Positions 24,452 through 35,371 of a DNA stretch of 64,000 nt are shown in pieces (the stretch's first letter is position 1; every line of letters begins with the position of its first letter). The DNA is from Puccinia triticina (taxonomy: Eukaryota; Basidiomycota; Pucciniomycetes; Pucciniales; Pucciniaceae), in the NCBI RefSeq assembly GCF_026914185.1, contig NC_070572.1, forward strand, positions 806,001-870,000. Direction: 5' to 3'. The translations under genes and the position numbers were made by a program. The notes under the pieces were generated by a model. It was given only the letters and a program-made list of their open reading frames with translations. It ran no database searches and had not been told where the DNA came from.

Positions 24452-24793
24452 TGATGAGCGGGACAGGGTCTAGAGACAGCGGGCACAAGACGCCGGTGAG
24501 TGATGATGATGTGGAAGGATGGTTGCACGTCAGACACAAAGAAAAGAGAAAGAACAAAGAGAAAAGAGAAAAGACAAGAGAAGAGAGAATGAAGACTATA
24601 CCTAGAGACAGTGGGCACGAGACGCCGGTGAGTGATGATGATGTGGAAGGATGAGGGAAAAGTCCTTCCACACCCGCTGTCTCAGGTGAACTAGCTACAA
24701 GCTGTGACATCTGAGTGAACTGAGAGTGATATGTATGTAGCACACGCAACAAAGAAAAATAAAGATGAAAGATATAAACCTGTAATCTTAACA
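24452..24793 (-). mobile_element. Solo LTR in the outer hAT, TSD GCCAA
   Basis: 342 bp; on the minus strand it runs TGTTAAGATT…CGCTCATCA. GCCAA occurs at 24447-24451 and 24794-24798. Inside, a 50-bp direct repeat (CTAGAGACAG..GGGCAC…GTGGAAGGA, at 24470-24519 and 24602-24651) flanks an 82-bp purine-rich spacer. On the minus strand the spacer starts GTATAG and is a polypyrimidine tract. Confidence 0.8.
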
Positions 24794-24836
24794 GCCAAAA
24801 CGCCACATGGCTGTAGGAAGATTAAGTCAGCCAAGG

Positions 24837-24917
24837 AAAATGAATCAAAAGGAGAGCTTTTGGTTACCTTTGAGGATAAATGAATCAAAAGGAGAGCTTT
24901 CGGTTACCTTTGAGGAT
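24837..24917 (-). repeat. 40-bp tandem duplication across a splice donor
   Basis: Two copies of TGAATCAAAAGGAGAGCTTT.GGTTACC, period 40 bp, with one mismatch. On the minus strand each contains TCCTCAAAG|GTAACC, the exon end and donor of the transposase exon encoding FKDEYFKLA. Confidence 0.9.
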
Positions 24918-26677
24918 CCTTTTTTGGCTGGTTTTGGCGCTGCAGTAGGTTGTCTTGGCTTATACCAGCTATTATACATGTCCCCAGTGAGATTTATTGC
25001 CTCGTCAATCCACGAATGAGGCCACTTAGCTAGCTTAAAGTATTCATCTTTAAAAGATGGATGCAGCACTTCATGTTTAGAAAAAAATGAATTGATTAGA
25101 AACATTTATCATGAAATAGAAATGGGCTCGATGAAAAGACTCACCCATGGCTATCCTGTAAATTGGTGAGCAGTCAGTAAGAGAGTAATACTTGTTTGTG
25201 ATTGCAAAACCGGAGCGGCAGGCATTTCATAAAGCAGGAGGATAGTGTTCATGCGGATTTGCTATCACCATCAAAAGACTTGCTGTTATTTGATTGATCA
25301 TCACAACCACCTCAGCAACGCGAGCTGATCCTTTTTTTGATATTTGAAGTGTAATATTGTAAAACGGCTTGAGGAGATGGACCAGGTTGGCCGCCAAGTC
25401 AAGGTCCTCTTGGGTCACATGAAGGTTGCGCGGCGTCCCGAACTGCTTGTCGCGCTGCCATATGAAGCTGTTATGAACAAGATTTCAGGTTCAATGACAC
25501 ACATAGTTTTAACGATTCAATTAGACTTACAGGGCATCCTCACATCGGACAATGCTCTTAATTTGCAGGTAGATGGAGTTCCAGCGTGTTGGAACGTCAC
25601 GCTCAATGCTGTGCGGTTTTTTGACTTCATGTTCTTTGCAAACCTCGACGAACTTTGCTTTGGAGTTTGGAGACTTCTTGAGCTTGTTTGAAATCCCACA
25701 GAACTGTAGGGAACGGTTGGGTCATTTTTAACTACCAGAAGATAATGTAACAATCTTGTGAGACTGAGTCAAAAAAACTTACCTTTGCAAGGGTTCGGCA
25801 ACACATTTCCAAAGTATAAGTATCTCCTGGTCCTTCCTCCTTGAGGTCTTCCAGATCAGCCAAAGTGAGCTCATCTTTGTCAGCGAGCTCACCATCAATT
25901 TCTGCAGGTTCATTGATATTGCATTCTGCTGGTTCATTGCTTCCAATAGCATCTTCCTCATCATCTGATTCACATTGATCAGAATCTTGGAAGCTGTAGA
26001 AGCAACAATCATATCAGCTAATTTGAACACCAAAATAGGAACTTAGAGTGTCAGTTATTGACATACCTTTCAATGAGATTACATGCTTCCTCTTCTTCAT
26101 CCAAATATTCAAACTCGGGAGCCCCTGGGTTCAATTTTTTGACGTGTGCAAACGGTCAAAGTATGGCCTTGACAATAAGATTTAGGATATGTGCAAAGCA
26201 CCGTATCCACTGCGTCTCCCCTTTGAAACACTTCCAATTGAGTTTTGCCAACTCACCAATCATTGTCCTGTTGTTTGCTGCGTTGTCAGAGACAATACCA
26301 TAAATCTGAAGAGAGAACAAGAGCAAAGAGCAGGGTCAGAGAGCAGGTATAAAGTGAAATCAAGCCGGAATATGAAAAGATAATTCTCACCCAATTGGTC
26401 AAGCCAAACTTCTCAACGATATACTGGACCATTTGAGCCAAGTATTCACTGGTGTGCCGCTCTTTAAGCTGAATGAATTCAAGTGGGGTTGCTTCTAATC
26501 CAACATTACCAGCACTATTGTCGGAAAGGCGGTATATCACCGCGCCAATGATGTCAAACCCATTGGGAGTCTGCCATGCATCCACTCCTAAGTACAGTGC
26601 GCCCTCATGGATCTGAATATCTCGAGCAATAGTCAATCAAAAAGGAAATCAAAGAAACTGAAATATGGGTGCACCTT

Positions 26678-26934
26678 CTGTAAGCTCCCAACGAGGGGAG
26701 CTTCACTGAGAAAAGAGGAACCAGTGGTTCAGGACAAAAGGGCAAGGAGGGACCCTTGTAGAGATTCTGGAACCACTGACCAATATGTATTTCAAAGAAC
26801 TAGCTCAGAGGAAGGTCAGTCCTTCCTTACTGAGCTAGGTGGGTGCGGGGCGATGGGATCTAAGTAGGCGGCCGGATCCCGGTCGGTGACACTCTTGTGA
26901 TAGATTTGGTGAGCTCGCGGGCCGCGGCCTCACA
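26678..26934 (-). repeat. 3' LTR (short form) of the nested Ty3/gypsy element
   Basis: 257 bp. It lacks the roughly 113-bp segment present in the partner LTR. A GAGGGGAGC hairpin lies next to one end. Confidence 0.9.
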
Positions 26935-28380
26935 TCCTCCCCTCCTATAAAATCTGGCGTTAGCGGAGGGGGTTCAATGTTCGCCGGGGAAGGGTGTCTG
27001 ATGGTGTTTGAGGCGGATTTGGTCCCCTGAGATGTGTCAGTCGGTTGGGCGGTGGAAATTAGCGGTTTTACTTTTGATACATGGAAGACAGGATGCCGTT
27101 GGTCTCCTGGCGGTAACTCCAATGTCACATTTTGACCGTGATTGGATATGTCAATTATCCTGTACGGCCCTTCGAATCGCGGCTTCAGCTTGTCGCTTCC
27201 CGCTTGGTGTTGGCCGCGCCAGTCCGCGGAGTCCAGTAGTGCTTCTTTTCCTACAATCAATGCTGGTCTGTCCCTGTGTTTCTGGTTGTGGTGGGTTGCT
27301 TGTCTAATGTGGTTGACCCACAATGCATCTCGCGCGTCCGCCCAGGCGCTTTCTCGCAGTCGGAGCCACGTGTCTACCAAGGGGACAGGGTCGGTCTTCA
27401 CGACCGCTGACGGGAAAAAACGGGGTTCGCTTCCGAAAACCAGTTCGAAGGGACTCTTTCCTGTAGATACATTAGTTGCTGAGTTGATGGCGAATTCAAC
27501 TGCTGGGATCGCCTCCAGCCATTTGTTGTGCTTTTTCAGTGTCGTAGATCGCAGGATCTGTCCTACAGTTTTATTTGTTTGTTCGCTGCGCCCATCCGCC
27601 TGCGGGTGGAAAGCCGACGTCATATGGAAATTGATCCGCATGCGTTGCATGAGACACTTCCAGAATTTAGATGTCCAGGTTTTATCGCGGTCACTGATGA
27701 TTGACCGTGGGGGACCAAAGGTTGCGACCCAACCGGTGAAAAATCAAGAAGCTGTCTTGTCTGCTGAGTCTGTTTGAAGGCATGGGATGACCTTTGTGAA
27801 ACAGGACAAGCGGCATGTGCACGTCAGGATCATGTTGTGGTGATTTGATGATTTCAGAGGTCCAACGAAGTCAATTGCTATATCTGCTAGCGGGACTCGA
27901 GGGACCGTTGGGGTTAGCATCTTCCCAGTCGGTGCGGTTGTTGGTGCCTTAATCTGTTGGCAAATTAGGCAGGAGGTAGTGAATCCCGTTACATCCTTAG
28001 CCAGGCGCGGCCAGAATAAATCCATCCTTAACTCATCCAGCGTCTTTTGATAACCCAGGTGGCCCAGGCGCTTGTGTGTCTCTTTGATTAGGTCCTGTTT
28101 GAGTGTCCCGCTGGAAGGGATAACGAGTCGGCCGTCAATTTCAGTGCAATTGTCCTGTAGAGGCAGTGCCTCTCAAGTGTTGGCGCAGAACTGATCTTCC
28201 TCATAGCCGTCCAGAATCTTTTTGCGAAGCTCTTCCAAAAGAGTCAATCCCACTTCCGTCAGTGCGGCCACTCTTGCCACGTCCTCTGTTGTCAGCCTCG
28301 GTAATGCCAAGAGCAAAGCTCTTCTAGCTAAACCGGGTGAGAAGATATAATTTTTAGGGTTTTTGGGAATATTTTTGTTC
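26835..28380 (-). pseudogene. Ty3/gypsy integrase region of the nested element
   Basis: Minus-strand coding, read from 28380 down. A linker (LARRALLLALPRLTTEDVA) precedes an HHCC zinc finger (H.RLGHLGYQKTLDE…SCLICQQIK, about 28115-27965). The core begins AIDFVGPL near 27860, then SIISDRDKTW near 27700, and HPQADGRSEQTNK with the catalytic Glu near 27585. A C-terminal domain follows (FEGPYRIID…VFHVSKVKPL). There is no chromodomain. Stops interrupt the frame at about 28172 and 27744 (TGA). The frame runs into the LTR and ends at 26835, common in compact Ty3/gypsy elements. Confidence 0.88.
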
Positions 28381-28384
28381 ATTT

Positions 28385-29235
28385 ATTTCAGAGAAATAAA
28401 TATAAGAATAAAAAAAAGAGGGGCCTAACGTATCGGGGGTGGTTTGATCCCTCTGAGATAGGTGGCTGAGGCCTGATAACAGGTTTGGTTTGGATCCCAG
28501 ACTTACAGAAAGAAGAAAGGAGGCGATAATGTGAAGGGTATTTACTTACTAGTAGTAACCAATCACTTATCGCGCCGATCTTTGAAGATAAGGACAATAA
28601 CAATAGCGTTTAGACAAAAGCTCTACTGAAAACTGTATTGATTGATATCGGATTTGAGTCAATAAAGTGGTCAGTTGATCGTTCGGTGTGTCTAAGCTGA
28701 GGAGAAAAGAGAAGTGGGATAACTGACCTCTTTATATATCCTAAAGGTATCCAAGTTTGATGGGGAAGTCTCTTCAAAGACTACGGACTGGGGCGGTAAC
28801 TATTGCTTGATGATCACTTGTCTTGCGATGGGGCTGTTGATATCCGTCAATTTATCTTTCCTCGTGTTCTATTGGGGCGCTAGATTAACGGTGTCGATCG
28901 GTTTGATGTCGGATTGGGTCGTAGTTGTCAAGAAGATCTTATTGAGGATAGATCTCTTATTCCCCAAAGTTACCGGACATTGACACATGTCACGGGAGTA
29001 TCTTTGACAGGTGTAACTCGCGCACTCGTGCGTAGTTTCTTATTCACACAGAGTATCTTTTCTCATTTTCAATAGTTTTAAAGATTAATATTACTATTAA
29101 TCTATATGTACATTATCTTTTTTTAAGTATTTATTTTATATAATATGTGACAGATTACATAGATATCTGTCACAAAAAAATGTAAAATATTATTTATAAT
29201 CATTTTTATAATTGTTACGCTGGCTTGCGCTGCGT
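28385..29235. other. AT-rich insertion within the nested pol, probably LTR-type
   Basis: It separates the end of RNase H from the integrase linker. On the minus strand it has ATATATAAAG (about 28735), then GTAAGTAAATACCC followed by a polypyrimidine tract (about 28550-28500), the layout seen in the LTRs here. TGTGACAGAT and ATCTGTCACA form an inverted pair near 29145-29175. I could not define exact ends or a TSD. Confidence 0.45.
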
Positions 29236-29771
29236 AGCCGGCTGACATCTGTTGTTGGATGGCTGTCATCCTCCTGGTGTTTTCTTGACAGCGTGTCTGC
29301 CACACCATTGTCTTCTCCTTTGATATACTCAAAGTTGAGATTGAAATCCGCCAATAGTTCTGTCCATCGAGCCTGTCGCCGACTCAGGTTTTGTTGCCGT
29401 AAGAGGTGTGTGAGCAAGTGATGATCGCTCATGACGTTCACTTTCATGCCAAGAAGAAGCATCTTCCACTTTTGGAGGGCGTGGACGACTGCGAGCAGTT
29501 CTTGCTCGTGGACCGGGTAGTTCCTCTCAGCCGGAGTCATTTGTCGGGACTCATAAGCTATCGGGGAAGATTGCTTCCATTCCGCTCCTTGGAACAACGC
29601 CGCCCCTAGTCCAGAACCGCTGGCGTCTGTAAACAGCCACATTGGATCCTCCAATTCGAAATCGACATTTTTCAATGCTGGCAAATTTGTCATGATCTTC
29701 TTGATATTTTCAAACGCTTTTTCTTCTTCTTTGCCCCAGTGGAAGGAGTTCTTGTCGATTTTGGAGCTTGT
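29236..29771 (-). pseudogene. Ty3/gypsy RNase H fragment of the nested element
   Basis: Minus strand, continuing the RT frame that stops at 33486. After TSSKIDKN come F.W..EEEKAFENIK, the RNase H start WLFTDASGSGLGAAL (about 29650-29605), YPVHEQELLAVVHAL and VADTLSRK. Joining it to 33486-34918 across the inner hAT gives one continuous frame, and the duplicated CAGGGGCG accounts for the overlap. Confidence 0.9.
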
Positions 29772-29779
29772 CAGGGGCG

Positions 29780-32700
29780 TAGGGATTGTTGATTGGTACC
29801 CGTGGGGGGTACCTAGTACCGCTTGGCAGGTACCGCTTGCACCCGCCTTGCACCTGTGCAGTGGTGCCGGGTGCGGTATGAGGTACTTGAGTTTGGTCAT
29901 AGTGAGGTACCCGGGTACCGCCCACAAGTACCGCCCACCCTCTAAAGCCTGAGTTCGAACTGAACCCAAACCTTGGAGTTTGTGACATCTAGCAGACATC
30001 TCATCATTTTGTCCACCACAACGTTGACTACCCATATCCCCATATCAATCCCTTGCTTCTTGACAGTCAACTACTTTGCAATGCGTTCCAGCCGCCACCG
30101 CAAACGATTCAAGCGTCCGTCATCCTGCGATTCATCATCCCAAGAAAATGCACCAGACAAGCAGAATCCACCCGAACAAGAAAATGTCGAATCGCCGAGA
30201 AGCACCAATGATATCAACGCACACCCTGCAACCCAGCCCCCACCCGCGACGACAGATGAGGAGGAATTGCGTGAGTACAAACCATCAGCCTGGTCATTAC
30301 ATCACTTTTTCCAACCCAATTCTGACTAGTAATCCACATATAGAAAGAGCTAAGAGAGTCGCGGAAAACTCAATCAGTTCATCCTATGCTTCATACGAGT
30401 CGCCCGAGCTTTCCAATCAGTTGGACAAGTATGGACGCCGCATGATTGCTTATCCCTGCAAGTTGTAAGCTAGCTTTTCTATTATAACTAACCTATTAGA
30501 CCTTTTGATTGACATCCATCTTCAGATGCGGCACCAGAATCAACCGACCAACCTCAGATTCCTCTTGCAGCAACCTCACCAAGCATGCTTCGATATGCCT
30601 CCGAAAAACTCAGGATTCCAAACGCACTCCGTCATTGGCACATTTCGGAATAACCGGGACAGGGGATATAAATCCAGCGGATGTCAGTGCTCAGTTCAAG
30701 TTGCTGCCCTTTTTAATCAGAAACATGCTCTTTATCGATTTATCTCTCTTTGTTCAGGTTCCTCAACTATGTGCTATTTGGTGCGCTGAGGCAGCAAGGC
30801 CATTTTCAGCGCTTTCGGATGCCAGCCTAAAAAAAATCCTCAATCCAACGGTCCTCAAGTATTTCCCGAAACCGTATCAAGTCTCAAAAGATATCCACAT
30901 GCTCTATTCCGCTATACAACACGAGTATCAATCAGTTTTAAACGTGGGTGGTTCCTATTTTTAGTTATTTCTAACTTGATCACCTGACCGGTTTTCTGTT
31001 TATCAGGCGCACCAAGGCGCATTATATCTAGGGGTCAATTCGTGGCAGTCCCCTAACGGTTTTGATATATTAGGTATAGTAATATATCGATTAGCTGAAG
31101 ATGGCACGGGCAAGGTAGATCTAGAGGCCATGCCTCTAGATTTTGTCCGACTCTCTCAAAGCCACACAGGCGAGTACTTGGCAAAGACAGTCAGTTTGGT
31201 CGTGGAGAAGTTTAACATTCAAGAAAAGGTCTGCCCTTTTTTTTGTTGACTGTTCAACTTCTACACTGACAAATTAAAATTTAGATATGCGGAATCGTTA
31301 GTGACAATGCCACAAACAATCATGTTATGGTCCGAGAGCTGAAGGAGCGCAAGTGGCCACGTTTCCGAGGTGAGGCGCATTGGATCCGGTGCTTTGCACA
31401 CATCCTGAACTTGATAGTTCACGGGATCCTCCGACCGTTCGGAACTGCGAGTGCAAAGGGGAAGAATACTTCCAGAAACAATAGTGTTGGCTCGGACAAG
31501 TTGCTTTCTGAAGACGATGATGCTGAGGATTAAATAAGATTGTAAGGTTGATCTCATTTTCTCCAATTATAATTTCGACAGCTTATACATTTGTGAAACA
31601 TTACGCTAGGCTTTCTCCGGGTCAAACGGGTGCAACACCATTAACAGATGATTATTCGAGTGATGATGAATCACAAGGAGGAAACGATCAAGGTGATATG
31701 GAATCCCTCAATGAAGAAGATATAAACGAAGCGAGTGACAAAGATGAAAGTGATCGCTATACAACCATTTCATGCAAAAAATCACTGGAAAAGGTAAAAT
31801 AAGTCTTGGATCAATATGAGAGAGAAGCTGATATCAGTCCTTGCTGCAGTTTTGGGCGGTTGTGAAGAAGTTGAGGTACTCACCGAATTCAAGAGCGGAG
31901 TTTGTAGAGATCTGCCAAGAGAAAGGGTGTCCCAAGCCGCATACCGTTGAGAGGGATGTCCGTACTCGATGGAACTCAACATATACTCAACTCAAGAGTA
32001 TTCTTAGATGTGAAGCTGCTGTGTAAGTTGGTTCGCATTCCGTCTCAAAACGTACAGTATCACTAAAATTTATCAATTCTTCATCATTAGCCTTGAGTGG
32101 CAGCGGCATAAAAGGCATGGCCTTGAGCGCAGGCATTACGTGGATCAGTTGGACCTTGACCTGGCGCGCGATTTGGTCAATGTCCTGGGCGTCTTTGATG
32201 AGCTAACACTTCAAGTTTCCGTCGCAGGCTCGTCTTGTTTATCGAATATTGTCTTATACATCAATCAAATCACCGAGCACCTATCCACTGTTATCAGCAA
32301 TCACAAATATCCTGCGGCGTTGAGGAATGCAAGTCGATTTGGGTTAAAAATAACCAACAAATACTATAGTCTAACAGACACCTCCCCGCTTTATAGGATA
32401 GCTATACGTATGTATATTATACCTTATCATGGTTGATTTCTTATTCTGAATATGTGAATTTCAGTCCTGCACCCATCCTTCAAGGATGAGTACTTCAAAT
32501 TAGCAAACTGGGAGCCCGAATGGATAGCCGAAGCAATACGCTTAGCCTGGGATATGTGGGTATTGTTTTACAAGCCGCGAGCGGCTGCGGCAGCTGTATC
32601 TGTACCAACTACATCCTCCAAAGTAAGTCGCAGGATTAATTTGATATGATACAAATATACCATGTACTTTTTACTGATCTTTCACATATCTCAATAGCCC

Positions 32701-33484
32701 AGGACAAGTATGCTGGCTGGACTTGGAAACGCAGCGGCCGCCCAAGGCGGAAACTCAGCGTCTGACGCATTTGATGTCTGGCTGGCCGGGGGACTTATCC
32801 TCAATGGTAACGATCCGGTCAATCCTCTCAAGTGGTGGCTTCAACAGAAGCGTTCCGGAAACATGCATGGCGGCCTGGTACATATGGCGCTTGATGTTTT
32901 AAGTTGTCCAGGTCAGTCAACTATCAAAACATTAATATATTTACTGCATCCATCTAATCTATATTCCGAACTTGATTCATTAGCAACCTCTGTTGATGTG
33001 GAGAGGGCATTCAGCTTTGGTCGGGATTATGTTTCGGCACAAAGGCACCGACTTGGACCAAACTCGATAAGTGGCGGAATGACAGTTGCCTTCTATTCAA
33101 AGAACAGAAGAATCAAAGATGGTACCTTGGCTGCATGGAAAAAAAAAATCAAGGATTCCAGCAAGACCACAAGGAAGCATAAAAGAAAGGTAATCCTTGT
33201 AGATGAAGAGTAATCTAAGTATAAGTTACTCTACATAGTTTACATAGTAAGAATTAAGCTATTCGGTGATGCTTGCAATATAAAACATAGTGATTTAGTA
33301 TGTGAGGGCTGCTCATGGCAATGGAAACAGAAAAGGCTGCTGGCGGTACCTGTGGTACCTGCCAGCGGTACCCCTGGTACCTGCCAGGCGGTATCAGGTG
33401 CGGTACTAGGTATCACATTTGGGCTAAAAATCAAGGGGGTACCCAGGTACCGGTTGGTACCAGGGTCCAGATCAACAATCCCTA
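29780..33484 (+). mobile_element. Inner hAT element, 3.7 kb, perfect 8-bp TSD CAGGGGCG
   Basis: TIRs TAGGGATTGTTGAT at 29780 and its reverse complement ending at 33484; target duplication CAGGGGCG at 29772-29779 and 33485-33492. Both subterminal regions (29797-29945 and 33342-33470) are packed with GGTACC/GGTACCC words. An 11-exon transposase gene fills the middle. It sits in the RT-RNase H junction of the Ty3/gypsy element and is therefore the youngest layer of the nest. Confidence 0.95.
30081..33213 (+). pseudogene. hAT transposase gene of the inner element (11 exons, one in-frame stop)
   Basis: Splicing inferred from GT..AG borders, frame continuity and alignment with the outer copy: 30081-30270, 30344-30464, 30526-30943, 31007-31228, 31285-about 31545, 31582-31793, 31850-32022, 32091-32407, 32465-32622, 32698-32911, 32984-33213. 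Introns are 56-75 bp. Domains: a BED-type zinc finger across exons 2-3 (PCKLCGTRI…NLTKHASIC), the RNase H-like transposase fold (GALYLGVNSWQ…, GIVSDNATNNH, HWIRCFAHILNL) with its acidic insertion, and the C-terminal hAT dimerisation domain (ATSVDVERAFSFGRDYVSAQRH). The protein would be about 810 aa. A TAA at 31531 near the end of exon 5 has no counterpart in the outer copy, so it is either inactivating or this exon end is misassigned. Everything else is open, so decay is slight. Confidence 0.82.
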
Positions 33485-33485
33485 C

Positions 33486-34918
33486 AGGGGCGTAAGAGTG
33501 CCCACGTACTTTTGCAGGCCCCATATAAATTTTTTCATCCATTGTACAGTACCTAGGAACTGTTTTACACCCTTAGCAGATTGAGGGGATGGCCAGTTTT
33601 GAATTGCTTCCACTTTGCTGTCGTCTGGTCGAATGCCGTCTGCCGAGATATAGTGGCCGAGGAACTTGATTTCTTTCCGAAACAATTCGGTCTTTTTGGC
33701 GCTGCAGTAAAGGTTTGCTTGACGGAGACGTTTGAGAACTGATCGGACGTGTTGCTCATGTTGTTCCGCGGAATCGGAGAAAACGACGATGTCATTGAGA
33801 TACACAACGCAGATGGAGTTGATCAGGTCTCCTAGGGCCTCTTCGAGCCGTGCTTGGTGCGTTGCGGGGGCATTGGTCAATCCCATTGGCATGACTACCC
33901 ATTCCATAAGGCCCCACGGTGTTTTGACTGCCGTGAGCGGTATGTCTTCCTTGCGCATTCGCGTTTGGAAGAACGCGTTTGTTTGATCGAGGATCAAAAA
34001 CACTTTCCCCGATGCTACCATGCGAACCAATTCATCAACATTAGGTAAGGGTGACCTATCCCGGACTGTGAAGCTATTCAAGCGCCGGTAGTCACAAACC
34101 CACCTCAGCAACGCCTTTGGGTCTTTCTTGGGAATGATGAGGTATGGGGATGCGTATTGACTTGTTGAGCGCCTTATGCGTCCGGCTTCCAAATGTTGTC
34201 GGATCAGCGTTTGCCAGGCCGCTAGGTGTTTCCGAGGGTATGGGTACTGCTTCTCGTTCACGATCGCGTTCGCGTCCGTGAGGATGATCTTGTGCCTTGT
34301 ACGCGAAGATTCTGATTGTAGCTTTTTTGGAAATGATCCGTCCGTGAATAGGCCCGCATCTTCCGCTTCATCCAAGACTGCTGGGATGTCCACGGGGAAC
34401 AGATCGCCGAATTCTTTCAACAATTTCTCTTCGGCCGCCTTGTGGTCGAAATTGCCCGCTATTAGAGTTGCCGAGCAAGCCGATGCGTCCACTGCCTCAG
34501 CGCCGTGGATTCCCGCTCCCGATGGTTCGTGAATAACTGATAGTCCGCGGATTGAGACCATCAGGTCGAATCCAAAAAGGAACGGTGTGCCCAAAATCGC
34601 GTCGTAGTTTCCCAAGACTGGTCCTACTCGCAGGGACACGTCCTTGAACTTTAAGGGGTGTGATGGGGAAGATAGGTCGCCTACAACGTAGCTGCGCAGG
34701 ATTAGGGGCCTCGCAGAGCCCGCTTTCATCGCTAAATGGACTTTCGTTGGTGTCGAGAGCGGTTGGATCCGCAATCCGGGTTGGTCCGCTGCGTCTTGAG
34801 AGATGAGATTAATCTCCGAGCCTGTGTCCACGAGCGCACGAAGAGGGGTGGAGGCGAATTGGAGGGTCAAGATTACCCTGCTGGGTGGCTTTGATTGGTT
34901 GTTGGGCAAAGAGGGCAT
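33486..34918 (-). pseudogene. Ty3/gypsy protease and RT of the nested element
   Basis: Minus-strand frame from ATG at 34918. Protease: ALVDTGSEINLIS. RT: IVNEKQYPYPRKHL, SPYLIIPKKDP, WVCDYRRLN, LILDQTNAFFQ, MPMGLTNAPATHQ, VVYLNDIVVFS, FLGHYISADGI. The catalytic YxDD box reads YLND, so the first of its two Asp is lost and RT should be inactive. The change fits a CpG transition (TCGAT to TCAAT). No gag precedes it. The frame is cut at 33486 by the inner hAT. Confidence 0.92.
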
Positions 34919-34996
34919 TGCGAAGTTGTACGTTTGTTCGAAGCGAAGGCGAAGCGAAGACGATGCGAAGCGCGAGGTGGTTCAAGAAAAAAAAAG

Positions 34997-35366
34997 TGTA
35001 AGCTCCCGACGAGGGGAGCTTCACTGAGCGAAGAGGAACCAGTAGTTCAGGACAAAAGGGCAAGGAGGGACCCTTGTAGAGATTCTGGAACTACTGTGCA
35101 ATATGTATTTCAAAGAACTAGCTCAGAGGAAGGTCAGTCCTTCCTTACTACATACAATTGGGAGAAGAAGAGAAAAGAGGAGAAGAAGGGAAGAGGAGAA
35201 CAATGGGAGAGAAGGAGAGGGGAATGCTTACCTAGCTCAGAGGAAGGTCAGTCCTTCCTTACTGAGCTAGGTGGGTGCGGGGCGATGGGATCTAAGTAGG
35301 CGGCCGGATCCCGGTCAGTGACACTCTTGTGATAGATTTGGTGAGCTCGCGGGCCGCGGCCTCACA
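34997..35366 (-). repeat. 5' LTR (long form) of the nested Ty3/gypsy element
   Basis: 370 bp. A 32-bp sequence (CTAGCTCAGAGGAAGGTCAG…) occurs at 35118-35149 and again at 35232-35263, separated by an 82-bp purine-rich spacer absent from the other LTR. On the minus strand the boundary reads GAGCTAG|GTAAGC, and the second repeat ends GAGCTAG|TTCTTT. Removing GTAAGC…GAGCTAG gives the short LTR. Confidence 0.9.
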
Positions 35367-35371
35367 CCTTC

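Larger units (their letters stand above)
23965..26672 (-). pseudogene. hAT transposase of the outer element, 3' exons
   Basis: Minus-strand exons that align one by one with the inner transposase (30081-33213). From the 5' side: GALYLGVDAWQ.PNGFDIIGAVIYRL (26590-26400), HWIRCFAHILNLIV (about 26230-26060), an acidic block (25990-25780), the helical region (25420-25220), LHPSFKDEYFKLA (25075-24910), DIWLSGGLFL…WWVEQKRSG (24450-24250) and the C-terminal dimerisation domain VDVERTFNF.REYVSARRH, stopping at 23965. A TGA replaces an expected sense codon near 26155. A solo LTR (24452-24793) sits in the intron before the WLSGG exon, and the donor upstream of it is duplicated. hAT transposases cut and paste DNA using an RNase H-like DDE core; this copy is dead. 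Confidence 0.85.
26678..35366 (-). mobile_element. Ty3/gypsy retrotransposon inserted in the outer hAT, TSD CCTTC
   Basis: Terminal repeats at 26678-26934 and 34997-35366, both TGTAAGCTCCC…GGCCTCACA, flanked by CCTTC at 26673-26677 and 35367-35371. Pol is on the minus strand; the polypurine tract (GGAGGGGAGGA on the minus strand, about 26935-26945) adjoins the 3' LTR. PBS and gag are missing: only 78 bases separate the 5' LTR from the protease frame. Pol is split at 29772-33492 by an inner hAT and again at about 28385-29235 by AT-rich sequence. It interrupts the outer hAT transposase at an exon end. Confidence 0.92.

Noticed and set aside
26835..27650. Chromodomain at the integrase end of the nested Ty3/gypsy element
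   Set aside because: The C-terminus is Pro/Ser-rich and lacks the YL.RWKG and W.P pattern; only the element at 10.8 kb has a chromodomain.
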